DNA of 41,071 nucleotides from an uncultured Dialister sp. GTDB lineage: Bacteria > Bacillota > Negativicutes > Veillonellales > Dialisteraceae. A model generated the notes under the pieces. It searched no databases. It was given only the letters and a program-made list of their open reading frames with translations, and was not told where the DNA came from. Each line of letters opens with the position of its first letter. Within the stretch, counting starts at the first letter, position 1. Positions 9,322 to 17,595 of this stretch are shown here, piece after piece. The stretch is from NCBI RefSeq assembly GCF_900765565.1, contig NZ_CAAFRZ010000153.1, positions 1 to 41,071 of the forward strand, read 5' to 3'. The position numbers and the translations under genes are program-made.

Positions 9322-9893
9322 ATGGAATGGGCTGATGGAAAAAAGCGGTGCTTCTGGGCAAATCCGAAGAATCCGCTGTATGTAAAATATCACGATGAAG
9401 AATGGGGGTGCCGGTGCACGATGACCGGAAGCTCTTTGAAATGCTGCTGCTGGAGTCTTTCCAGGCCGGCCTCTCCTGGGAGTCCATCCTGAATAAGCGG
9501 GAGAACTTCCGCCGCGCCTTTGATGGCTTTGACCCGGTAAAGGTGGCCTCCTACGGGGAAGAGAAGATGGAATCCCTCCGGCAGGATGCGGGAATCATCC
9601 GGAATCGCCTCAAAATCCGATCCGCCGTGGGCAATGCGAAGGTATTCCTGGCCATCCGGAAGGAATGGAAGACCTTCGACAGCTACCTCTGGCACTGGAC
9701 GGAAGGCAGGACTATCCGGGAAACAGGGCAGACCTCGTCTCCTCTGTCTGACGCCATTTCCAAAGACCTGAAGAAACGGGGCATGAAGTTCGTGGGCACC
9801 ACCATCATCTATTCTTACCTCCAGGCGGTGGGGGTGATTGACTCCCATGAGGAGGGGTGTTTTAAGGAAAAGTGGCTAAAGGGTAACGCCTGA
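9322..9893 (+). pseudogene. tag: DNA-3-methyladenine glycosylase I, frameshifted
   Basis: Tag removes 3-methyladenine from alkylated DNA. The gene opens with ATG 9322 behind a strong AAAGGAGG site and reads MEWADGKKRCFWANP through YHDEEWG, the conserved N-terminus with a zinc Cys and His. In the G run at 9404-9408 the frame shifts: the continuation VPVHDDRKLFEMLLLES is in the next frame. One more G (six instead of five) would restore the usual EEWGVPVHD. The rest is well preserved: QAGLSWESIL, DAGIIRNRLKI, KKRGMKFVGTT, and the His/Cys of DSHEEGC. If translated only from ATG 9402 the product lacks the N-terminal zinc ligands. The last codons (EKWLKGNA) lie inside repeat copy D. A sequencing or assembly error in the homopolymer is possible. 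Confidence 0.82.
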
Positions 9894-10100
9894 TGGTGAA
9901 GTGACTCAGGGGGAACGCCTACGGCGAGGGGAAGGTGCGGTGCACAATTCATATAGCGCCGCAGATAATGTATTCGGCGGCGATGCCGCAGTATAAAAAC
10001 TCCGCGGCGCTTCCAAATTTTGTGCGCCGCCACATTCCCCTTGGCCGCAGGCCATTACCCTTGAGTCACTTCGCCGTAGGCGTTACCCCTCCGCCACTTT
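9871..10100. repeat. Intergenic mosaic hairpin repeat, family 1, copy D
   Basis: This has the full family-1 order: AGTGGCTAAAGGGTAACGCC, a CGCCTACGGCG hairpin, GCACAATTCATATAGCGCCGC, a GGCGGCGATGCCGC hairpin, CCGCGGCGCTTCC, an AT-rich spacer and TGTGCGCCGCC, then CTTGGCCGCAGGCC, CGCCGTAGGCG and a final CCGCCACTT. It overlaps the 3' end of tag and supplies its stop codon. It ends 15 bases before the promoter of the nitrogenase-like operon. Confidence 0.8.
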
Positions 10101-10114
10101 ACACTATCTGTTAA

Positions 10115-10123
10115 TGCTATAAT
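10115..10123 (+). promoter_or_regulatory. Extended -10 promoter of the nitrogenase-like operon
   Basis: TGCTATAAT is a perfect extended -10 box. A TTTACA stands at 10098-10103, only 14 bases before it, so the -35 is weak. The first gene begins at 10172. Confidence 0.65.
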
Positions 10124-10171
10124 ATACATATAACCTGCATTTCATCATTCATACATAAGGAGAGGAGCCCT

Positions 10172-10990
10172 ATGAAGAAAATCGCTTTTTATGGAAAGGG
10201 AGGCATTGGCAAATCCACCACTGCTTCCAATGTGTCCGCTGCCCTGAGTCTCATAGGAAAGCGGGTGTGCCAGATCGGCTGTGATCCGAAGAATGATTCC
10301 ACCCGCCTGCTCCTGGGCCATATCTGCAAGGAAACGGTGCTGGATCAGATCCGCACAAAGGATGCCTCTGAAATTAAAAAAGAGGACATCATCCATACCG
10401 GGTTTAACGGAATTACCTGCGTGGAAGCCGGGGGACCGGAGCCGGGGGTAGGCTGTGCCGGCCGGGGCATCATCGTGGCCCTGCAGCTTCTGGACCGCCT
10501 CCATGCGCTGCCGGAGTCGGACCTCATCCTATACGACGTACTGGGGGACGTGGTGTGCGGCGGTTTTGCCATGCCTATCCGGGAAGGGTATGCTGAAGAA
10601 ATCTACGTGGTGTCCTCAGGGGAGCTCATGTCCCTTTACGCCGCCAATAATATTGCCAAGGGTATCCGCCGTTTCGCGTCTCGGGGTAAGGTGCGGCTGG
10701 CCGGTATCATCGGCAACAGCCGGAAGGTGCCGGGGGAGAAAGAGCTGCTCCTGGAATTTGCGGAAATGCTCCATACAAAGCTGGTGGCCTTTGTGCCGAG
10801 AGACAAAATCGTGAACCTCGCAGAAAATAACAGGCAGACCGTGCTCCAGTACGCACCGGACTCTGCCCAGGCCGATGTGTACCGGAAGCTGGCGGAGACG
10901 ATTCTGACCAATGAGAATCTCACCATTCCTACGCCCGTTTCCTTTGATGATCTGGAAAAGCTGGTGAGCCGGTATGGCACTGAAAACTAA
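10172..10990 (+). CDS. NifH-like ATP-dependent reductase (nitrogenase-like iron protein)
   Basis: A 272-residue homologue of the NifH/CfbC/BchL family, which forms a dimer around one [4Fe-4S] cluster and passes electrons to a partner with ATP hydrolysis. The P-loop GKGGIGKST is at residues 9-17. The cluster cysteines are C95 (GVGCAGRGI) and C129 (GDVVCGGFAMPIR); the CAGRG sequence is NifH-like, not BchL-like. The C-terminal ENNRQTV and YAPDSAQADVYRKLAE segment also follows NifH. AAGGAGAGGAG precedes ATG 10172. It is the first gene of an operon with two component-1-like subunits (17-base overlap with the next). No cofactor-assembly gene (nifB, nifE, nifN, nifV) is near, so N2 fixation is unlikely. 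Confidence 0.9.
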   Translation: MKKIAFYGKGGIGKSTTASNVSAALSLIGKRVCQIGCDPKNDSTRLLLGHICKETVLDQIRTKDASEIKKEDIIHTGFNGITCVEAGGPEPGVGCAGRGIIVALQLLDRLHALPESDLILYDVLGDVVCGGFAMPIREGYAEEIYVVSSGELMSLYAANNIAKGIRRFASRGKVRLAGIIGNSRKVPGEKELLLEFAEMLHTKLVAFVPRDKIVNLAENNRQTVLQYAPDSAQADVYRKLAETILTNENLTIPTPVSFDDLEKLVSRYGTEN

Positions 10991-12266
10991 GTGGCTTTTT
11001 ACAAAAAATAAATCCATGAGCTGTACTATGACCGCCGTATGGCGGGCGGTGGTGGGCTGCAAGGGCTGCGCCGTCATTTTCCATAGCCCCATGGGCTGCG
11101 TCCACGTGGCGGCGTCCATGGACCTGGGGAACCATTACCGCCTGTCCGCCGACGGAGAACGGGAAGTGGAGGAGACGGTACCCCTTGTTTCCTCGAACCT
11201 TCGGGAGAAGGATAGTATCTTCGGCGGTATCGACAGGCTCCATGAATGCATTACCTACACCATGAAGACCTACCACCCGGAGTGCCTGCTCATTGCCTCT
11301 TCCTGTACCGCCGGCGTCATCGGCGATGATGTGGATGAAGAGGCGGCTTCGGCGGAGACGGAATACGGTATTCCCGTCCTATCCATGCCCTTTGCGGGCT
11401 TCCTGGGCGGTGAGTATTCCGATGGCTACTACAAGACCGCCAAAGCCATTATGGACCGGTTCTTTGTGAAGAATGACCATGAGCCGGACTCCGTAGTCCT
11501 TCTGGGCGACCAGATGGGACCCCACGGCCAGTACGTGCGGGAAGTGACAAGGCTCCTTTCCCTTCTGGGACTCCACGTGGACTACCAGTTCCCGGGATAC
11601 GTACCTTTCAAAGACTGGAAAAACGTGACGAAAGCTTCTTATTCTATTATGCTTGGCACCGCGGGACAGCCGGCAGGCATGGTGGACATGGCGAAGACCC
11701 TGGAAACGGAATTCGGCGTTGCCTGTGTGGGAGACGTGTACCCCACGGGCTTTGAGGCCACCTGCCGCTGGATCCGCAAAGTGGCGGAGACCACGGGCCG
11801 AAAAGATTTAGGGGATAAAGTGGTAGAAGAGGAAACGAAACGGCTCACCGCAGCGGTTTCCTCCTACCTTCCCATGACAAAAGGGAAAAAGGCGGCCATC
11901 GCCATCGGCCGGGGCGTCCGCTGGTACCATCCGAAGGAAACCCTGGCTTCTTTGCAGCGGCTGGCTTTGGATGTGAAGGGGATTCTCTTCTTCCCCAATC
12001 TCACGGAAGAGGACAAGGCGGCGTTCCGCACGGAAATCGCACCTTTTGGGAATATTCCCATTTATGAAGGATCGGATGATGACCTCCTGAAGGACTGCGA
12101 CGTGCTCCTTACCACCAATGAAATGACCAATTCCCCCGTTCGGCAGCTGTTTATTCCCATGGTAGCGCTGGCGGGATTCGAAGGGGAACAGGTCTTCCTG
12201 CGGTCCCTGTACCGGCTCCTCTGCCGCCGGGGAAGAAAAGGAGGTATCGCCTATGTCAAAGCCTGA
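10974..12266 (+). CDS. Nitrogenase component 1-like subunit (NifD/BchN-like)
   Basis: A 430-residue protein of the nitrogenase component 1 superfamily, presumably one half of a heterotetramer that takes electrons from the NifH-like protein. Cysteines suited to bridging a P-cluster-like centre are C17, C42 (HSPMGC, the counterpart of GPVGC in NifD) and C111 (IASSCTAGVIGDD); extra Cys lie at 29, 32, 92 and 104. The protein is shorter than true NifD, and I find no counterpart to the Cys and His that hold the FeMo cofactor. ATG 10974 overlaps the previous gene by 17 bases; ATG 11016 is an alternative but would start just before C17. It overlaps the next gene by 14 bases. Substrate unknown; a tetrapyrrole is suggested by the chelatase genes that follow. 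Confidence 0.87.
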   Translation: MALKTKWLFTKNKSMSCTMTAVWRAVVGCKGCAVIFHSPMGCVHVAASMDLGNHYRLSADGEREVEETVPLVSSNLREKDSIFGGIDRLHECITYTMKTYHPECLLIASSCTAGVIGDDVDEEAASAETEYGIPVLSMPFAGFLGGEYSDGYYKTAKAIMDRFFVKNDHEPDSVVLLGDQMGPHGQYVREVTRLLSLLGLHVDYQFPGYVPFKDWKNVTKASYSIMLGTAGQPAGMVDMAKTLETEFGVACVGDVYPTGFEATCRWIRKVAETTGRKDLGDKVVEEETKRLTAAVSSYLPMTKGKKAAIAIGRGVRWYHPKETLASLQRLALDVKGILFFPNLTEEDKAAFRTEIAPFGNIPIYEGSDDDLLKDCDVLLTTNEMTNSPVRQLFIPMVALAGFEGEQVFLRSLYRLLCRRGRKGGIAYVKA

Positions 12267-13515
12267 ATTTGAGTCCTACTGTCATCACAACAACCGCTGC
12301 GGCCTCACGGGATCCTCCGCCTTCTTCGCATCCATTCCAAAGAGCTTCGTCATGATCAATGGACCCCTGTGGTGCTATTTCTATGCCATGAAGCATGTGG
12401 ACGATGAAAATAAAAACGCAGCCACCATGTTTTACTGCACTCAGCCCAGTCCGGCGTCCCTGGTGTATGGCACGGAAAAAGACATCACCGATGGCCTTGC
12501 CTACGTGAAGACCGTGCCCGGGGTGGACCGGGTTTTCCTCATGAACAACTGCAGCATCGGCCTTATTGGGGACGACCTGAAGGGGATTGCAAAGAAATTC
12601 GGCGGTCCCTGGCCCGTATACACCATGGACAGCGGCGGCCTCAAGGGAAACTTTGAAAAGGGATTTGCCAATGCCTTCCTCCGGGTGGTGGAAGAAATGA
12701 AGCTCCTCCCTGTGAAGCAGGGCACTGTAAACGTACTGGGTCTCTCCGATGTATCCCTTAAAGGAAGGGAAGATGCTGAAGAAATCCGGCGGCTCCTTTC
12801 CATGGCCGGTATTTCCGTCATTTCCACTCCCGGCTGCGCGGAGGACTGGGACACCATCATAAAGGCGCCGGAGGCGGCGGTGAACCTGGTTGTCAGAGAC
12901 GAGCTTGCCCTTCCGGCGGCGGAAGAAATGAAAAACCGCTTCGGCACCCCTTACCTCCAGGTGGGCCTGCCCTACGGCTACGAAGGCACCCTGCGGTGGG
13001 TACAGCAGGTGGTGGAAGGCTGCGGATTCGGAAATTCGAAGGCGGTGCGGGAAGAAGTGGACCGCATCCGGCCGGAGGTCATGAGGAGGGGCAGCTACCT
13101 GGCCTCCCTCTGGGGATCTTTATGGTTTGACAAAGTTCTGGTGGCAGCGCCACCATCAGAAGCCATCGGCATCGCCAATGCCCTCAGAAATGAATTTCTG
13201 GACACGGCGAACCTGATTATTCACCTCCAGATGCCTACGTCTTACCACACCGACGCCGCCGACGCCGTGAGGACCCTGCCCGCTGACGATGCTCTCGTCA
13301 AAGAGGACTACGAAAAGTGGGAAGGGGGACTCGTCCTTTCCTCCAGCGAAGAAACAGCCAGCCTGGAACGGATGAAAAAGCCCTTTGCCTCCGTCCACAT
13401 CGCACGGCCATCCCACGATGAACTCATGATCACAGACCTCCCCCTCTGCGGCATCCGTGGAGCGGCGTACCTCTATGAAAGAGTGTGGAATGCGAAACTC
13501 AGGGAAATGAAATGA
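12253..13515 (+). CDS. Nitrogenase component 1-like subunit (NifK/BchB-like)
   Basis: A 420-residue second component 1-like subunit, partner of the previous one. Three cysteines match the P-cluster positions of the family: C16 (NRCGLTGSSAFF), C41 (MINGPLWC, the HGPxGC counterpart) and C100 (MNNCSIGLIGDDL). Rossmann-like segments follow, e.g. VNVLGLSDVSLKG and YLQVGLPYGYEGT. AAAGGAGG precedes ATG 12253 inside the upstream gene. Keeping both subunits distinct differs from CfbD of F430 synthesis, where one D-type protein suffices, and resembles BchN/BchB. A strong terminator follows at 13578, ending the three-gene operon. Confidence 0.86.
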   Translation: MSKPEFESYCHHNNRCGLTGSSAFFASIPKSFVMINGPLWCYFYAMKHVDDENKNAATMFYCTQPSPASLVYGTEKDITDGLAYVKTVPGVDRVFLMNNCSIGLIGDDLKGIAKKFGGPWPVYTMDSGGLKGNFEKGFANAFLRVVEEMKLLPVKQGTVNVLGLSDVSLKGREDAEEIRRLLSMAGISVISTPGCAEDWDTIIKAPEAAVNLVVRDELALPAAEEMKNRFGTPYLQVGLPYGYEGTLRWVQQVVEGCGFGNSKAVREEVDRIRPEVMRRGSYLASLWGSLWFDKVLVAAPPSEAIGIANALRNEFLDTANLIIHLQMPTSYHTDAADAVRTLPADDALVKEDYEKWEGGLVLSSSEETASLERMKKPFASVHIARPSHDELMITDLPLCGIRGAAYLYERVWNAKLREMK

Positions 13516-13577
13516 AGACCCTGACTAACACTGCCTTTTGAATGCACCAGACCTTTCTTTCTATGGTTTATTTTGTG

Positions 13578-13624
13578 CCTGTGTTCTTCTACGGATTTTT
13601 TGTAGAGGAATACAGGTATTTTTC
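13578..13624 (+). terminator. Rho-independent terminator after the nitrogenase-like operon
   Basis: A 15-bp stem (13578-13592 with 13602-13616, two G-T pairs) with a 9-base loop is followed by TATTTTT. It separates the NifH/D/K-like genes from the chelatase operon. Confidence 0.8.
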
Positions 13625-13875
13625 ATGCCTGCGTTATTAATACCTGCCATTTGGCGTCAGAGAAAATATATAATGCTATCTATGAATTCTTAGAAACTTT
13701 CATGCAATTACTTTAAAAAATTTACAGAAATAGTATAATTAGATGTGTACATTAGAAATTACATACCACAAATTATTTATAATTAATTACTGCTGATTGA
13801 ATAAATGTATAGAGAAAATGGGAGAATGCTACTCTTCGTATTGAGTGGCTTCCGAATTACATAATAGGAGGAGCT
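13625..13875 (+). promoter_or_regulatory. AT-rich promoter region of the chelatase operon
   Basis: This 250-base stretch is far more AT-rich than its surroundings and lacks the hairpin repeats that fill other gaps. A TATAAT lies at 13734-13739 without a good -35 box. A perfect inverted repeat AATTAT-TT-ATAATT at 13771-13784 lies downstream of it and could be an operator, for example for a Fur-like or redox regulator; that is a guess. ATAGGAGGAG precedes the cobN-like start at 13876. Confidence 0.5.
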
Positions 13876-16800
13876 ATGGACTGCAAGATTATTTACATGA
13901 CGAACCATGACAGGCGGTATGCGGCTATCCGCAAGGCCTGCGAATCCCTGCAGGATGAGGGGCGGATTTCTGACCTCTGCCTGCCGGTGATGATTGAGAA
14001 GACCAGTGACTGGGACCGTTCCTGGGAAAGAAAGATGAAGGGGGCTTCCCTGGTCATGGTGCATCTCATGAAGAATGGCCTGAAATCGGCTTTCTGGAAA
14101 GACTGCAAAGGCTTCCTGGACCGGGAAGGGATTCCGTACTTCGTAGATGCCGTAGATGGGGGTGCTGCAGAACACAGCGAGAGCATCACCGATGAGGACA
14201 TGAAGGTTTTCCGGGAATACTGCCTCTACGGTGGCATGGAGAACTTCCGGAATCTCTGGCTCTATGCGAATTCTCTCTTTGATCCGTCCATCGAGAAGCC
14301 GGAGGGACCGAAGACCTATACCTGGGCCGGTATTTATGATCCCACGAAGGAAAGCCTTTTCACCACGGACCTGGGAGAGTTCATCGGACGGTGGCATGAT
14401 GACCGGCCGGTGCTGGGACTCCTGTTTTACAGGGAGGAATGGATCTGGGGGGACCTGTCCTACCAGAATGCATTCATAGAAGAGGCAGAAAAGCAGGGGT
14501 ACCATGTGCTTCCGGTCTTTGCCAACGGCGCTCCGGAAACGGCTCTTGGCATGCCTACCCTGTCGGAGGTCATTGAGACCTATTTCATGAAAGACGGGAA
14601 ACCGGTGATCGATTCCCTCACCAGCACCATGAAGTTCGCCCTTACCGGCAGCGGCCAGGCATCTATTGATACCCTGAAGAAATTGGGAGTACCCCTTCTG
14701 GATGCCTATACCCTCCTGGTATCGGAAAAGGACTGGCGGGATAATGCGGAAGGCTTGAATTCCATTGAAACTTCTATTGCCGTGGCCATGCCTGAACTGG
14801 ATGGTGCCATTCACGGTGTGCCCATTGCCGGGCGGGTCCGTAAGGAAGATGGAACCGTAGAATTCCACCCCATTCCGGAACGGATCTCCCGGATGGTTGG
14901 GAAGGCAGGCAAGTGGGCCCACCTTCATAAAATGGCGAACTCCGACAAGAAAGTGGCCATCATTTTCCACAATTACCCGGCGAAGAATTCCAATATCGGT
15001 TCCGCTTCCGGCCTGGATACCATGGAAAGTGCCATCCGCCTCATGAACCGCATGAAGAAGGAAGGCTATACCATCGATTTCATTCCGGAAAATACGGAAA
15101 AGTTCATCGAAATGATGACGTCCCATGCCACGAATGATATTTCCATGATGACCGAAAAGCAGGCAGAGGAATGCCAGAAGCTGCCGGCAAAGGAATATAT
15201 CGATTTCTTCCATACCTTGGGACAGGATGCCCAGAAGCGGATGGAAGAGAGCTGGGGCAAGGCTCCGGGGGAAGTCATGATTTCGGATAAGGGAAATATC
15301 CTGGTCCCCGGCACCATGGATGGGAACCTGTTCCTTACGGTACAGCCATCCCGCCAGTATGGCATGGATCCTTCCAAGGCCTACCATGATCCCTATATCC
15401 CGCCGACCCACCAGTACCTGGCTTTCTATTACTGGCTCCGTAATGTATGGAAGGCGGATGCGGTGGTTCACATGGGTACCCATGGCAACCTGGAATGGCT
15501 GCCGGGCAAAGCGACGGGACTTGATGAAGAAAGTTACCCGGATATTGCGCTGGGAGATCTTCCCAACGTGTATCCTTACCATATGACCATCACCGGCGAG
15601 GGCATGATTGCCAAGCGCCGGGCTGCGGGCTGCCTCATCGGTTACATGCCTGCCCCGGTTTCCGATGCCGGTGCCTACGATGAAATGGAAGAACTGGAAA
15701 AGACCATGGATGAATACGCCCACCTGAAGGAAACGGGAAATGACGTATCGGACATGGAAAAGCCCATCATGGATCTCGTGAAGAAAGCGAAACTGGACAG
15801 CGACGTGCCGCGGAAAGAGGGCGTATCCTTCGATGATTACGTGGCAGAACTCCACAATTACATCGAAGAGCTGAAGGACAGCGAAGTCCATGTGGGACTC
15901 CATATCCTGGGCCAGCCCCTGGAGGGAGACCTTCTCACCGATGGCATTCTCCAGCTCCTGCGCCTTTCTAATGACAAGATTCCTTCCATTTACGACCTGT
16001 GGGCAGAAAAATATGGCACCGACCTGGACACCATCCAGACGAAGGCTTCGGAAATGGATGAAAAGGGAAACTGCACTTATGGCGAACTGATGGTACGGAT
16101 CCGAAGGGAAACAAGGACAGTGATCCGTACCCTGCAGGATGGCGGATTTACGGAAGAATCCATTCATAAAGCCATGGCCCTTCCGGAAATGGAAGGAGCC
16201 GATGGGTGGAGAAAGAAGGCAGAGGACCTGCTCCACTTTGTGACGGAAGACATATATCCTCGGCTCTCCCGGGTAACCGAAGAAATGGATCACACCCTGG
16301 ATTCCCTGGACGGACGGTATGTGGAACCGGGACCTTCCGGCTCCCCCAATGCCGGCGGCGTTTCTCTCCTGCCATCGGGTCGGAATTTCTACGGCGTGGA
16401 TCCCAGAACCCTGCCGTCTCCTTCCGGCTGGCGGCTCGGCGTGAAGCTCGGGGACCGGATGATTGAGAAGTTCATTGCAGACCAGGGCAAGTATCCGGAA
16501 AATATCGGCATGGTTCTCTGGTCCGGCCCCAATATGCGGTCTTCCGGACAGGATATTGCTGAATTCCTCTATCTCCTGGGTATCCGTCCCGTATGGCAGA
16601 AGGGGAGCCTCCAGATCCGTGACCTGGAACCCATTCCCCTTTCTGAACTGAAGCGTCCGAGAATCGACGTGACCGGCCGTATCAGCGGCCTCTTCCGGGA
16701 TACGCTGCCCCAGATTTCCGAACTCATGGATAAGGCCGTACTCCTGGCGGCTTCCCTGGATGAAAAGGATGAGGATAACTTCGTCAGGAAGCACGTGAAG

Positions 16801-17595
16801 GCCGATACGAAGCTCATGACCGATGAAGGGGTAGATGCAGACGATGCCTGGAGAAATGCGGCATTCCGCATCTTCGGTGATGCCCCCGGGACCTATGGCG
16901 CCGGCGTCAATACGGTGCTGGATTCCAAGAACTGGCAGAACGAGGACGACCTGGCCAGCGTCTACGTACGTTGGGGCGGCCATGTATTTGGCGGCGGAAA
17001 CCGGGGCGTATTCAAGCCGGAGCTCTTCAAGAAGCGGCTGGCTTCCCTGGACCTCACCGTAAAGAATGAGGAAAACCATGAATCCAACATCCTTTCTTCC
17101 GATGACTACAACGCTTTCCACGGCGGCATGATTGCGGCAGTGAAGAGTCTTGGCGGCAAGACACCCCAGTCCTACGTAGGGGATTCCACCAACCGTTCTG
17201 CTGTCGGCGTGAAGACGGTACAGGAAGAAATGAAGCGGGTATTCCGTAGTGAATCCATGAACCCGAAATTTATCGAAGGCCTCATGAAACATGGCTACAA
17301 AGGGGCAACGGACCTGGCAAACCGCCTGTCCATCAGCTTCCAGTGGGATGCCACCAGCGGCGTCATGGATGACTACATGTATGAACAGTACGCAAAGAAG
17401 TATGCCCTGGATCCGAAGATGCAGCAGTGGATGAAGAAAGTGAATCCCTGGGCTCTCCAGAATATCGCAGAAACCCTGCTGGAGGCGGACCAGCGCAAGA
17501 TGTGGAACGCCGATGATTCCATGAAGGAAGAACTGCAGCAGCTCTATCTGTCGGTGGAAGGGGAACTGGAAGATGACGGAGACGATGACGAATAA
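13876..17595 (+). CDS. CobN/BchH-like large subunit of a class I metal chelatase
   Basis: A 1239-residue member of the CobN/Mg-chelatase H family, the subunit that binds the tetrapyrrole and metal. The family core is clear: VAIIFHNYPAKNSNIGSA near residue 360, HMGTHGNLEWLPGK at 532-545 with conserved His and Glu, then PYHMTITGEG and KRRAAGCLIGYMPAP. A late block (GVNTVLDSKNW, VYVRWGGHVFGGG) also follows CobN. The C-terminus is very acidic. CobN inserts cobalt, BchH magnesium; Bacteroides HmuS of the same family is reported to remove iron from heme, so direction and metal cannot be assigned here. AGGAGGAG precedes ATG 13876. Partners ChlI-like and ChlD-like proteins lie downstream after a radical SAM gene that overlaps its end. 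Confidence 0.88.
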   Translation: MDCKIIYMTNHDRRYAAIRKACESLQDEGRISDLCLPVMIEKTSDWDRSWERKMKGASLVMVHLMKNGLKSAFWKDCKGFLDREGIPYFVDAVDGGAAEHSESITDEDMKVFREYCLYGGMENFRNLWLYANSLFDPSIEKPEGPKTYTWAGIYDPTKESLFTTDLGEFIGRWHDDRPVLGLLFYREEWIWGDLSYQNAFIEEAEKQGYHVLPVFANGAPETALGMPTLSEVIETYFMKDGKPVIDSLTSTMKFALTGSGQASIDTLKKLGVPLLDAYTLLVSEKDWRDNAEGLNSIETSIAVAMPELDGAIHGVPIAGRVRKEDGTVEFHPIPERISRMVGKAGKWAHLHKMANSDKKVAIIFHNYPAKNSNIGSASGLDTMESAIRLMNRMKKEGYTIDFIPENTEKFIEMMTSHATNDISMMTEKQAEECQKLPAKEYIDFFHTLGQDAQKRMEESWGKAPGEVMISDKGNILVPGTMDGNLFLTVQPSRQYGMDPSKAYHDPYIPPTHQYLAFYYWLRNVWKADAVVHMGTHGNLEWLPGKATGLDEESYPDIALGDLPNVYPYHMTITGEGMIAKRRAAGCLIGYMPAPVSDAGAYDEMEELEKTMDEYAHLKETGNDVSDMEKPIMDLVKKAKLDSDVPRKEGVSFDDYVAELHNYIEELKDSEVHVGLHILGQPLEGDLLTDGILQLLRLSNDKIPSIYDLWAEKYGTDLDTIQTKASEMDEKGNCTYGELMVRIRRETRTVIRTLQDGGFTEESIHKAMALPEMEGADGWRKKAEDLLHFVTEDIYPRLSRVTEEMDHTLDSLDGRYVEPGPSGSPNAGGVSLLPSGRNFYGVDPRTLPSPSGWRLGVKLGDRMIEKFIADQGKYPENIGMVLWSGPNMRSSGQDIAEFLYLLGIRPVWQKGSLQIRDLEPIPLSELKRPRIDVTGRISGLFRDTLPQISELMDKAVLLAASLDEKDEDNFVRKHVKADTKLMTDEGVDADDAWRNAAFRIFGDAPGTYGAGVNTVLDSKNWQNEDDLASVYVRWGGHVFGGGNRGVFKPELFKKRLASLDLTVKNEENHESNILSSDDYNAFHGGMIAAVKSLGGKTPQSYVGDSTNRSAVGVKTVQEEMKRVFRSESMNPKFIEGLMKHGYKGATDLANRLSISFQWDATSGVMDDYMYEQYAKKYALDPKMQQWMKKVNPWALQNIAETLLEADQRKMWNADDSMKEELQQLYLSVEGELEDDGDDDE

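Noticed and set aside
10172..13515. A genuine N2-fixing nitrogenase (nifHDK)
   Set aside because: Component-1-like subunits are too short, FeMo cofactor ligands are not found, and no nifB, nifE, nifN or nifV is near.
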